From positions 1 through 64,000 of the forward strand of contig NZ_JBQCGW010000273.1 in NCBI RefSeq assembly GCF_051955275.1: a stretch of 64,000 bases of DNA, read 5' to 3'. The translations under genes and the position numbers were made by a program. The notes below the pieces were generated by a model. That model did not search any database. It was not told the DNA's origin and saw only the letters and a list, made by a program, of their open reading frames with translations. The stretch is from Pseudobacter sp051955275. GTDB lineage: Bacteria > Bacteroidota > Bacteroidia > Chitinophagales > Chitinophagaceae. Of this stretch, positions 1 through 8,344 are shown one piece after another. The stretch's first letter is position 1. Every line of letters begins with the position of its first letter.

Positions 1-3000
1 AATTGATTGAAAATCCGACTGATAAAGATTTGGAAGAAGGAATGGCAAATGAGTCTAATTGTGTAGGATCTCCATCTTTGTATTTTGTAAGCAAACAAAG
101 GTTCTGTGCCCGCAGATAAACCATTACCTGCTTCACGCGAAGGGTCCTGGATAGCTCTCGTGGAAATTTATATCCTACGCTTATAAGCCTCAGTCGTGCG
201 AAACTTCCATCTACAAGAGCATTCTCTGAACTCAGCTCATTATTGAAGGATTGTAAGGCTCCGCCAGCACCGGTTGCAGACATGCGCTGATTGGATGAAA
301 TATCTCCCTCTTTTTTCCAGCGCTCCTCATAAAATGTATAAAGGTTGGTAAGGATATCCGGCCGGAAAGAGCCAGGCAGGCTTTGAAAAGGAGCCATTTT
401 TGGATTCAACGCTTTCTGAATCATTCCATCTATAAAAACTTCAAATTCCCAACCCTTGAAACAGAACTTATTCTGCCAACCGCCAAATAACAGTGGATCC
501 ATGTCGGGGCCAGGTACGAGATCCTCCGGCTTACTGATTTTCCCATCTCCATTGATGTCTACAAATTCATGTTTGCCGGTTTCCGGATCCACTCCTTTAC
601 TCAATAACACCGGTTGCGATGACAATGAACTGTTCAGGCGGATTGTATTTTTGTACAGAGAATTTTCCAGGCCGGGAAAGCGCTGTACACGATTCCGGTG
701 TGTAGTTGCCGATATCCTGGAACTAAAAGACCTGTTACCTTTCCTGGATGCTTTATTTATGCCTATTGAAAGTTCAAAGCCAGTATTGAGTACTTCTGCA
801 TTATGATTGATGATAGCCGGCGACTGCAATCCTGTAAATTTTGGGTATAAAGCGGAAATGAACTGATTGGTAGTTACGTTCCGATACCAGGTAGCATTCA
901 GGAAAATGAAATTCCTGAACCACAGCTCGATGCCGATATCATTCTTGTAGGTCTTTTCCCAGGTAAGTGATGGATTTGCGTACTGACTGATAATTAGCGG
1001 AGTTTTATTGTTGTACCTGCTTCCGTCCGTTGCATACGCATAAGTGGTTTGATTTCTACCGTTTTCAACATAGTCGCTAAGTATGATACCTGAACTGAGA
1101 TGCAACTTCCCGTAATCCAGAAACGGAAGTTTTCTGGCTATCCATTTAGATTTTGTAAATGGAATGGAGCCGCCCACTGCTCCCGAGAATCCGGACTGGT
1201 TTGCTGCATTGAACCTGCTCGATCCATTATATCTTATAGTAAAATTCAGGGAATACATGTTCTGCATCAGAATATTGAATGATCCGGATAAACCGGCATA
1301 ATGGTATTTGCTTTTCCTGCCAGCGGTAATAATAGTAGTTGCAACTGTAGGATCTCCCAGATTCTCATTACTGGCATAACCTTCGTAGCTGTTGGTAGTC
1401 CAGCCATTGTATTCCTGCAACAGGGTAGATGCCAGCTGAATGAAGATGATGTTTTGTTTCCTGCTTGTATCATAGAAATTCAGTTCTTTTTCTAAAATCA
1501 GCGTGGTCTTATTCGTGAGGGATGATTCGCTTGATCCCGCAGTTGGTGTTGGATAATAACGTACAGGAAACCGTGTGACTTCATTCAGAATGTTTTTGTT
1601 CACTGTCAGTCTTGTCAAAAAAGAAAGCCCTCTCAGGATCTTTTGTTCATATTTGAGAGCACCCCGCACAACCAGCTTTCGCTCTATATAATCATCTTGA
1701 AGTTCTTCTATGATATTTAGTGTATTCAAGCCATTGTCTGAATGAATAAGTTTTCCGCTGTCGTCTGTTGGGAAAGGCGCATTGGGGGAAAGGAAAGAAA
1801 GTGGAATAGGATTATTGGCTGGCAGTTGGTTGATGCCATAGATCATAGAAAGGGAGGTCTGCAGCAATGATTTTTTGCTGAATATATGATTCACATTCGC
1901 CTGTAGTGTAACATTATGACTGCAACGATTCAGGGCAAGAACCGTTGTTTCCCTGTTGTAGCCTATGCCAATGTAGGCGCCGGACTTTTTACCAATACGG
2001 CTTTTTAGCGAGCCATAATATCTTTGTACCTGAGCTGTATTGCCCGTAAGAAACTTATACCAATCTGTATATCTGTCAGCAGGCCAGAATATGAGTTCTG
2101 ATGCGTTGATTGAGTCTGCCTGTAAGCCGTCATTGAAAAGAGCCTCTCTTCTGGCGCCAAAATATTGCTGTGTATTCATAAGCCGGATCCTCGTGGCTGC
2201 TTCGGCGAAACCTGTAGATCCGTAAAAGGTAAAATTAATGGCGTCCCCAGGCCTTCCTTTTTTAGTGTGAATGCTGACTATATTATTTGATGCAAGACTC
2301 CCATATTTAGAAGTGGCATCCGCATTCACGAGGAACTCAATGTTTTCTATATCTGCAGGATTCAATGTTTCAAGAGGATTTGTATTCCCTATTCTTCCTG
2401 TGTTTCCTGATATATAACTGAGTCTGCGCGTAGTTGCTGTGGGACCATCCCAGATGGTGCTGTCTACAAGAAAAAGGATATTGCTCTCCGGAAGGTTTAT
2501 GTACCCAGGTTCCAGTCCAATGTTTGTCTGACCACGTAACTTTAGTCTTGACGGGCTCCCTGAACCTCCATTTGTATTCATGATCAATACGCCTGGAACC
2601 TTATTCTGAACCTGAGTACTCCCGTTTTCCCGAATGCCCTGATACAATGTGCCCGGAGTAAAAGTTTGCCTGGATATTGAATTCCTGTTGCTCGCGTTTT
2701 TGGGAGCTGTTACTTCAACTGTTACCAGGCTTTCTTTCCATGCAGGTTTCATCACTACCTGGAATGTATCATTATTCCTTACATCGAACAATTGCGTTTC
2801 AAAATTCTTGTGTGTCAGTACAAGGCGCTTTCCCATTATACTATATCCGAAACGAAAGCGGCCATTCCTGTTCGAGCGGACAGAATTTTTCTGTGAGTAA
2901 TAATCATAAACGATAACTCCACTCAAGGCCTGCCCTTTGGTGTTCACTACTGTTCCCTGATATGCAACAGCCTTTGTTTTTCGTTTGAATACGATGGCAT

Positions 3001-3304
3001 TATTGGCAACAGAATAGCTGACTCCGAATGTATCAGCTATCTGATTTATAATGCGACCTACTGATAATTCGCTTGCCCTGAAATAAAATACCCTTTCTGC
3101 ATCTATATCCAGATATGAAAAAACAAGCAGCCATTGGGTTTGATCTTTTATAGTTTTGGCCAGATCTGCGAGTCTGAACTTGTTATTCATCAGCAACACC
3201 GTCTTAATGGTATCTTTTGCCTGAAGATGCTGGCCAAATACTTCAGCCTGAGAAAGAAATAATAAAGAAGGTATCAAGAATTGCTTTCTTAAAATTTTCC
3301 TCAT
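1..3304 (-). CDS. SusC/RagA-family TonB-linked outer membrane protein (3' end cut by window)
   Basis: This is a TonB-dependent outer-membrane channel of the SusC/RagA type, which imports a bound nutrient together with a SusD lipoprotein. Reading the minus strand from the ATG at 3304 gives a signal peptide (MRKILRKQF...), an STN domain (about residues 35-90), a carboxypeptidase-regulatory-like domain (about 105-185), a TonB plug (about 200-330) and a long beta-barrel. The frame is open to base 1 and ends in DSFAIPSSKSLSVGFSIN, the usual end of a SusC barrel, so only a few residues at most lie outside the window. The STN domain fits signalling to the FecR-type protein encoded just upstream (3473-4558). 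The SusD partner is not in the window and is expected beyond base 1. The family is certain; the substrate is unknown. Confidence 0.93.
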   Translation of the reverse strand, partial: MRKILRKQFLIPSLLFLSQAEVFGQHLQAKDTIKTVLLMNNKFRLADLAKTIKDQTQWLLVFSYLDIDAERVFYFRASELSVGRIINQIADTFGVSYSVANNAIVFKRKTKAVAYQGTVVNTKGQALSGVIVYDYYSQKNSVRSNRNGRFRFGYSIMGKRLVLTHKNFETQLFDVRNNDTFQVVMKPAWKESLVTVEVTAPKNASNRNSISRQTFTPGTLYQGIRENGSTQVQNKVPGVLIMNTNGGSGSPSRLKLRGQTNIGLEPGYINLPESNILFLVDSTIWDGPTATTRRLSYISGNTGRIGNTNPLETLNPADIENIEFLVNADATSKYGSLASNNIVSIHTKKGRPGDAINFTFYGSTGFAEAATRIRLMNTQQYFGARREALFNDGLQADSINASELIFWPADRYTDWYKFLTGNTAQVQRYYGSLKSRIGKKSGAYIGIGYNRETTVLALNRCSHNVTLQANVNHIFSKKSLLQTSLSMIYGINQLPANNPIPLSFLSPNAPFPTDDSGKLIHSDNGLNTLNIIEELQDDYIERKLVVRGALKYEQKILRGLSFLTRLTVNKNILNEVTRFPVRYYPTPTAGSSESSLTNKTTLILEKELNFYDTSRKQNIIFIQLASTLLQEYNGWTTNSYEGYASNENLGDPTVATTIITAGRKSKYHYAGLSGSFNILMQNMYSLNFTIRYNGSSRFNAANQSGFSGAVGGSIPFTKSKWIARKLPFLDYGKLHLSSGIILSDYVENGRNQTTYAYATDGSRYNNKTPLIISQYANPSLTWEKTYKNDIGIELWFRNFIFLNATWYRNVTTNQFISALYPKFTGLQSPAIINHNAEVLNTGFELSIGINKASRKGNRSFSSRISATTHRNRVQRFPGLENSLYKNTIRLNSSLSSQPVLLSKGVDPETGKHEFVDINGDGKISKPEDLVPGPDMDPLLFGGWQNKFCFKGWEFEVFIDGMIQKALNPKMAPFQSLPGSFRPDILTNLYTFYEERWKKEGDISSNQRMSATGAGGALQSFNNELSSENALVDGSFARLRLISVGYKFPRELSRTLRVKQVMVYLRAQNLCLLTKYKDGDPTQLDSFAIPSSKSLSVGFSIN

Positions 3305-3472
3305 TTGAGATAATTTACAATTAAACCTCTATACAGTTTCCGGGTTAATCTACCTTTTCAGGACAGGAGGCCGGCCACCCCTGGCATACCGGCGTTGGAA
3401 ATTATCAATAGGAGGTTTAATGGCAAATGCTGATCTTCTGAGGATATTATATTTTAAGAAGCTGAATCAGGA

Positions 3473-4558
3473 TCAAGGTTTTCTGATAAATCTGATAGTG
3501 TCTCCGGATTTGAATTCTTTTCCCTTGGGTTGGTACTCGAAATAGCCCATTCTTTCAAGCCTGTCCAGGATAACCATTATGGATTCTTTCCTGGAATACG
3601 GGACTGAGTATTGAATATTTTTCCACTCTTCACTGAATTTTTCGTATGTAGCGGAAATACCATACAATCGCTTCAGCTCTTTCATAATTTCTGGAAGCGG
3701 CATTTTTGAATAGGAGAAAATGCCATCGATCCAGGCAACTCCTTTCCCCGGCTGAATCTGGGTAACCACTGGGATGCTGTCACGGTATACGAAGGCGCAA
3801 ACTGGTGCTGTAAGCTTCGTCCTTTGTTTCCCATTTGAAATCCATATTTCCCCTTCATCGAGCGTTACTTTGATGACAGAGTCCTCTTTGTAAGCTGCAA
3901 CATTGAACCGGGTGCCAATCACTTCTATATTCATGAAACCGGCACTGACGATCAGTGGCCGCTTACCTGTCCGTTTTGCTATGTCGAAATAGGCCTCCCC
4001 TGATAGCTGTATCCTATTCGAATCTCCGTTTAGCGACTCAGGGTAATAGATCTCTGATATGTTGTTCAACTTTATCTTTGAAGGATTATCTGACCATGAA
4101 ATGTTCAGGGTTTCTCCAATTTGAGTACTGGCATTCAACATTGACTCAGGAAGCGATTCGGAACCTTTCCGAAAGAATACATAAGCAAGCAGTAAAATAG
4201 CCGGTAGTAAAACCGCAGCGGCAACATTTAACCATCGCTTGTTTCTGATGATACAATTGATTTTTGGAGCGAGATTGGCCTGATTTGGGGGCTTCTCTTC
4301 TTTTTTGACCAAAACATCATCTATCAATTCATATTTCATAGCATCCTCGTCAAGTCTTTTCAGCAGTTCATCCGCTGGAAGATGATGCTCATGAAGGTCC
4401 ATAAGGAGCACAATATCAGGGATATCCATCTCCAGTTCTTTAACTGAGGCTGATCGTTCTTCCCATTGTTTCCACTGTTCTTCCTCTGCGGGAAGCAAGG
4501 GTTGTCCTTCCAGGATCTTGATCTGAATAAGGATCAGTTGATTTTTTTCGTTTTCCAT
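3473..4558 (-). CDS. FecR-family anti-sigma factor (cassette 1)
   Basis: This inner-membrane anti-sigma factor is expected to hold the ECF sigma factor encoded upstream (4647-5219) and release it when the SusC STN domain signals substrate. The 361 residues show a cytoplasmic N-terminal part (1-110, starting MENEKNQL), one membrane segment (about 114-131), a periplasmic FecR domain (about 145-250, with the conserved GEAYFDIA and VIGTRFNV stretches) and a C-terminal DUF4974/STN-like domain (about 285-355). Length and domain order are normal for Bacteroidota FecR proteins. The order sigma-FecR-SusC on one strand, with 88 and 168 base gaps, is the classic cell-surface signalling arrangement. Partner assignment is inferred from position. 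Confidence 0.93.
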   Translation of the reverse strand: MENEKNQLILIQIKILEGQPLLPAEEEQWKQWEERSASVKELEMDIPDIVLLMDLHEHHLPADELLKRLDEDAMKYELIDDVLVKKEEKPPNQANLAPKINCIIRNKRWLNVAAAVLLPAILLLAYVFFRKGSESLPESMLNASTQIGETLNISWSDNPSKIKLNNISEIYYPESLNGDSNRIQLSGEAYFDIAKRTGKRPLIVSAGFMNIEVIGTRFNVAAYKEDSVIKVTLDEGEIWISNGKQRTKLTAPVCAFVYRDSIPVVTQIQPGKGVAWIDGIFSYSKMPLPEIMKELKRLYGISATYEKFSEEWKNIQYSVPYSRKESIMVILDRLERMGYFEYQPKGKEFKSGDTIRFIRKP

Positions 4559-4646
4559 TTAGCCTGTTTTGATTCCTGATAGTTATACCAGGATGTACTC
4601 GAATGTTATACTGTGTTTCAATTAAATTGATAAAAAACCAACCAGG

Positions 4647-5219
4647 TTAAACAAGGAAAGCCCCAAGGATGAATAAGAGTAACTCTTCCGTCAGTCTTGG
4701 GAATTTGATCTTCAGTTTTTTAATGGCAGTGGATTTTTGAGACTTGACACTTCCTTTAGTCGTACCTATGATTTCAGCGATCTCATCAAGGGTTTTACCT
4801 TCCAGGTAATATAACCTGAGTATTCGCCTGTCTGATTTGGTTACATGTAACAGTAACCATTCTATTGCTTCCCGCGCCGTTCTGACTCCGTTGAACAAAA
4901 GGAGCCTGGTATTTTGAGTATCTTCATAATTGTCTATATCAACTACATCAATCGGTAACTGCAGGCTCTTTTTGATATGATCCTTATAGCCATTGTTAAC
5001 TGACTTAAAGAAATAGTTTCTTAGGTGCTCTTTGGACTCATATTCCCTGGCGCGAAGCCTGATTGCAAGAAGAGCTTTATAAACTATATCTTCCGCTATT
5101 TTTCTGGGTACTTGTTTTTTGATAAGGCTGAATATCTGCGATTCACTGAACTGGTCATGTAAATAAATCATATCCTCATTCAGCTGCCTGGCTTCCGGCG
5201 GATCGTTTTTATCGGGCAT
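4647..5219 (-). CDS. ECF RNA polymerase sigma factor (cassette 1)
   Basis: This 190-residue ECF sigma-70 factor is the first gene of cassette 1 and probably drives transcription of the SusC locus downstream. Region 2 lies at about residues 25-90 (IAEDIVYKALLAIRLRAREY). Region 4 lies at about 125-175, with a helix-turn-helix around LYYLEGKTLDEIAEIIG and KGSVKSQKSTAIKKLK. The last 18 residues are hydrophobic (ELLLFILGAFLV), a tail also present in the other sigma factors of this window. The start MPDKNDPP is the first in-frame ATG that leaves a normal N-terminus. An inverted repeat, CATTAC-N6-GTAATG (5248-5265), sits about 30-45 bases upstream and may be a control site. Confidence 0.92.
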   Translation of the reverse strand: MPDKNDPPEARQLNEDMIYLHDQFSESQIFSLIKKQVPRKIAEDIVYKALLAIRLRAREYESKEHLRNYFFKSVNNGYKDHIKKSLQLPIDVVDIDNYEDTQNTRLLLFNGVRTAREAIEWLLLHVTKSDRRILRLYYLEGKTLDEIAEIIGTTKGSVKSQKSTAIKKLKIKFPRLTEELLLFILGAFLV

Positions 5220-5247
5220 AAAGCATGGTTTTAGTTTTAATGTCCTA

Positions 5248-5265
5248 CATTACTCATTCGTAATG
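5248..5265. promoter_or_regulatory. Inverted repeat upstream of cassette 1 sigma gene
   Basis: CATTAC, six bases (TCATTC), GTAATG: perfect 6-base arms, 29 bases before the sigma gene start. Similar TTAC...GTAA repeats occur at 13877-13894 upstream of the cassette 2 sigma gene and at 17611-17624. Spacing differs (6, 8 and 4 bases between TTAC and GTAA), so a common binding protein is only a possibility. Confidence 0.3.
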
Positions 5266-5376
5266 GGTATCGCCTTGTTGCAATTGCGAAGGATCATTAG
5301 GATTGTGCTGCGTTCAGAAAAATAACTGCTGTGTATTTTTTTACGCCTAAAAAAAATGGAAATATATTATGGATAT

Positions 5377-5413
5377 ATTTCTTCGCATATCGTTAACCGA
5401 TATACGAAGAAAT
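5377..5413. repeat. Long inverted repeat (possible hairpin or operator)
   Basis: Two 16-base arms (5377-5392 and 5398-5413) pair at 15 of 16 positions around a 5-base loop (TTAAC). It lies in the 281-base gap between the end of the caspase-like gene (5501) and the start of the sigma gene (5219), both on the minus strand. It could end transcription of the caspase gene or act as an operator for the sigma gene. No long T run follows directly on the minus strand, so a classic terminator is not certain. Confidence 0.6.
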
Positions 5414-5500
5414 CGTGAAGTCTTTACTCCTGCTCAGTTTGAAGAGTTATTTCAAAAAATAGTTTATTTTATGAAACTTCATATATAGATAACTGTTAGA

Positions 5501-6253
5501 TCAGGGATTGACGTTGAAAAAGAATTCCTCTTCTAAAGAGCTGCTTTTATGGGGTATCTGTTTGCCATCGCTAGTAATTCTTACTTCCTTATTGATTTTT
5601 GTAAATAACTGGTCAATTGATATCCCTCTGATCTCAATGAATTTTAGTAAGGCCTCCGTATACAGGCTATTATTGCGTATCCCTCCTGAAGCTGCTTTCC
5701 CCGGCGCCGCTGCATACCCTATAAATACGCCTGCCGGCGTATCTACGTCTTTCAATCCTTTATTAGATTGAAAGGATCGCCATTTTTCAACAAAAGGATT
5801 GCTTCTGCAGGCATCCAGGATTATTATACCTGTTTTTGTCCTGGCAAATTTTATAACCCCTAACACGTCATTTAGCGCAACCGTTTCTTCCGGAATATTC
5901 TTATCGGATGTAGGAGCTGAGTTTTTCATGAAGAAATAATTCTCTCCATTATATTCAATACCATGTCCCGAGAAAAAGAATAGGAATGTATCGGATGGTT
6001 GTAGTTTCTTTTTTAAACTGTCCAGTTTCTGACGCACTGTTTTCACATCAGGGTCCAATAATAGCACTACGTTAAATCCCAGCTTGGTCAGTTTCTGGGT
6101 AAGATCATTAGCATCGTTCAGACAGTTTTTTAAAGGAGTAACTGCTTCGTAGTTGGAAACCCCGATCACAACAGCTATCTTCTCCGATGCCTGCCTTTGA
6201 ACCTGTGCAAAAGCAGTTTGAATGGAAAGTATAAAATAGAGTACCTTTTTCAT
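5501..6253 (-). CDS. Secreted caspase-family (C14) peptidase
   Basis: This is a bacterial caspase-like (metacaspase/orthocaspase, peptidase family C14) cysteine peptidase of 250 residues. Residues 1-17 form a short signal peptide (MKKVLYFILSIQTAFAQ). The p20 fold follows, with IAVVIGVSNY near residue 30. The catalytic histidine is H97 in FFFSGHGIEY and the catalytic cysteine is C149 in IIILDACRS. The C-terminal part (about 170-250) matches the p10-like end with GYAAAPGKAASG. There is no added repeat or sensor domain, so it looks like a stand-alone catalytic unit exported to the periplasm or beyond. It sits between two SusC systems on the same strand, 249 bases from the small plus-strand gene at 6568. 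Such enzymes usually cut after Arg/Lys; its target is unknown. Confidence 0.88.
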   Translation of the reverse strand: MKKVLYFILSIQTAFAQVQRQASEKIAVVIGVSNYEAVTPLKNCLNDANDLTQKLTKLGFNVVLLLDPDVKTVRQKLDSLKKKLQPSDTFLFFFSGHGIEYNGENYFFMKNSAPTSDKNIPEETVALNDVLGVIKFARTKTGIIILDACRSNPFVEKWRSFQSNKGLKDVDTPAGVFIGYAAAPGKAASGGIRNNSLYTEALLKFIEIRGISIDQLFTKINKEVRITSDGKQIPHKSSSLEEEFFFNVNP

Positions 6254-6567
6254 CGCATGAAAAATTTAGGTTGGTGTCAAAATTGTCACGTTCACTATTT
6301 TCTATACTAAAGAAAGGAGGCAAAGTAAACCTGGGGGCATTTCCATTTTTTTGGGATCATCCATAGCTTCAACATGTTCCTTTTACACTTCTTGCAATTA
6401 TTTTAAGAACTGTCCTTTTACCTTTTTCAAGTGTCTTTATATTATCGTTCCGTCTGCCATACCCTTTTGAATCTTCTATATGTATTTCCTGATCGCATCG
6501 CTGCCATGATGCGAACAGTGGACTATTTGTGTTCTCTAATTTTACATACACACTTAAACCTTCTATT
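6254..6567. other. Intergenic stretch between divergent genes
   Basis: This 314-base stretch lies between the caspase-like gene (minus) and the small secreted protein gene (plus), so it should hold two divergent promoters. It is AT-rich. No exact TAnnTTTG -7 element with a correctly spaced -33 TTG was found, and no convincing ORF or RNA structure is visible. Confidence 0.4.
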
Positions 6568-6870
6568 ATGAAGAAGATTCTTTCCCTCCTGATCCTTGTA
6601 TCAATCAGCCTCGTCATCCAAAGTGGTGCACCGGCTAATAAGGTTTTCCGTAATGAAGCTGATGGAAAAGTCCTGTTCACCTGGTATTATGATTCGGGCA
6701 TGACGGATCCAACCGGCACCGTAAGTGGCGTGGCAGCGGAAATAAACCGCATGAGAAATTTATATCCCGATTACACCTGGAGCAATGTTCCAGGTATTGG
6801 ACTGTTGCCTGTAGTATGGGGTTATTATTCACCTACCATCAGCGCGCAGATCTATAGTAATATGTGGTAA
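6568..6870 (+). CDS. Small secreted protein of unknown function
   Basis: This 100-residue protein is not recognised. The chosen ATG at 6568 gives a clear signal peptide (MKKILSLLILVSISLVIQS), whereas a longer reading from 6529 would put an odd stretch in front of it. The mature part is rich in aromatic residues (FTWYYDSG, YPDYTWSN, VVWGYYSP) and has no cysteines. It stands alone on the plus strand between the minus-strand caspase-like gene and the SusD gene and converges on the latter with 31 bases between stops. The length, signal peptide and coding-like composition support a real gene. The role is unknown; a small periplasmic or secreted peptide is the most that can be said. Confidence 0.6.
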   Translation: MKKILSLLILVSISLVIQSGAPANKVFRNEADGKVLFTWYYDSGMTDPTGTVSGVAAEINRMRNLYPDYTWSNVPGIGLLPVVWGYYSPTISAQIYSNMW

Positions 6871-6901
6871 TTATAGTTTAACTGGCATAAAACCGTGGGG
6901 T

Positions 6902-8332
6902 TCAATTATAACCCGGATTTTGATCCAGGTTGATATTCCGGGTTCTTTCTATATCCGGCACAGGAAGCAATAACTGGTGCATTGTAAAGCCCGGCTTCAG
7001 TGTTCTCATAACTTCTTCAGCCCTGGTCTCTCCGGGATTGTTGAATGCTGCTGTGCGTTTTAGATCGAACCAACGGTGTCCCCATTCTGCAAACAGCTCA
7101 ACTCTTCGTTCCTGTTCGATGCGCTGCAACATCTGCTGCTGTGTAAGTCCTTCAGGTAACGAAGCGCAGCCCGCTCTTTGCCTGATCGTATTGACATCAG
7201 ATGATGCAGATCCTGCTCCGTATAATTTGCCCAACTGTGCACGTGCCTCCGCGCGGATCAGCCAAAGCTCTGCATATCGCAATACCACATTGTATTCTTT
7301 TGCTGGAGTGGAACTGCGTGTTTTGTATTTGTTCGGATAATAGTAATTCTTAGCTCCAGTTACATATGTTCCCAACCATGATTTTCTACGTTGGTCTACG
7401 GTTTCAAAGCTGTTGTACAATCCTTCCCTGATCACCAGTTGAGGAGCTCCACTGCCAGCAGGAATAAAGAAAGTGGCTTCAGCGGAATTGTTCTGGTTCT
7501 TAATTGGCTGCAATTGAAAGATCACTTCCTTGCTATTGATCAAAAATACATTGTTCAGGCTTGTTTCCAACTGATAGGCACGGGAGCTCAATACTTTTGA
7601 CGCATATTGTTCTGCCTGCTCCCAGTTTTTCTGATACAGGTAAACGCGCGCCAGTAAAGCTTTAGCTGCCCATTTGCTGGCGCGAATTCCAACTTGTAAT
7701 GATTTGTCTGTTGTATTGATATTATCAGGCAAGAGGTTCTCCGCCACAGTAAGATCATCGATGATCAGTTTCCAGATCTCCTGCACTGGCTCCCGGCCCT
7801 TGCCCAGGTTGACCCTGTAATCCGTTACGGTGATGGCAGGCACAGCACCAAAAAAGTTGACCAGGTGGAAATAATGAAAGGCACGCAGGAATCTTGCCTC
7901 ACCCTCCAGTCTTGCTTTCAATGTATCACTTAAGCGATTGTTGTTGACAATATTCTCCAGGATATTATTGCACTGGAAAATATAATCATAGGGCTTACTC
8001 CAGAATTTCTGTAATGTTTTATCGGATGGAAGCACATTGCTATTGAACCATGGCGCATCAACATCAGTTGGCGCGGCACCCGGCCGCTGCAGTTCATCAC
8101 TGTACAGCCCTGAATGGCGGGTAGTATTGCCGTTAGCATAATCAATGGCATCCATCATATCCCGGTACGTATTTATCATAACCGCCGTGGCCGATTGATC
8201 ACTGGCAAACACGTCTTCGCTGCTCAGGTCCCTGGAGCTCTTTCCTGTCTCTATCAGCTTGCTGCAGCCTGTTAAGAGTAATAGGAACATAACGGAAGTA
8301 AGGATCGTATTGGAAATATTATCTGGTTTCAT
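6902..8332 (-). CDS. SusD/RagB-family nutrient-binding lipoprotein (cassette 2)
   Basis: This surface lipoprotein of 476 residues is the lid and binding partner of the SusC channel encoded 12 bases upstream (8345-11677). A lipobox ends in LLLTGC (Cys at about residue 23). Typical SusD features follow: ARFLRAFHYFHLVNFFGAVP (about 145-165), tetratricopeptide-like helices, the RAEARAQLGK helix (about 360), and the C-terminal ERRVELFAEWGHRWFDLKRT signature (about 408-428). Length is normal for the family. It is the last gene of the cassette on the minus strand. Substrate cannot be read from the sequence; no glycoside hydrolase is next to it, so carbohydrate use should not be assumed. Confidence 0.95.
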   Translation of the reverse strand: MKPDNISNTILTSVMFLLLLTGCSKLIETGKSSRDLSSEDVFASDQSATAVMINTYRDMMDAIDYANGNTTRHSGLYSDELQRPGAAPTDVDAPWFNSNVLPSDKTLQKFWSKPYDYIFQCNNILENIVNNNRLSDTLKARLEGEARFLRAFHYFHLVNFFGAVPAITVTDYRVNLGKGREPVQEIWKLIIDDLTVAENLLPDNINTTDKSLQVGIRASKWAAKALLARVYLYQKNWEQAEQYASKVLSSRAYQLETSLNNVFLINSKEVIFQLQPIKNQNNSAEATFFIPAGSGAPQLVIREGLYNSFETVDQRRKSWLGTYVTGAKNYYYPNKYKTRSSTPAKEYNVVLRYAELWLIRAEARAQLGKLYGAGSASSDVNTIRQRAGCASLPEGLTQQQMLQRIEQERRVELFAEWGHRWFDLKRTAAFNNPGETRAEEVMRTLKPGFTMHQLLLPVPDIERTRNINLDQNPGYN

Positions 8333-8344
8333 GAGTTGTATGAT

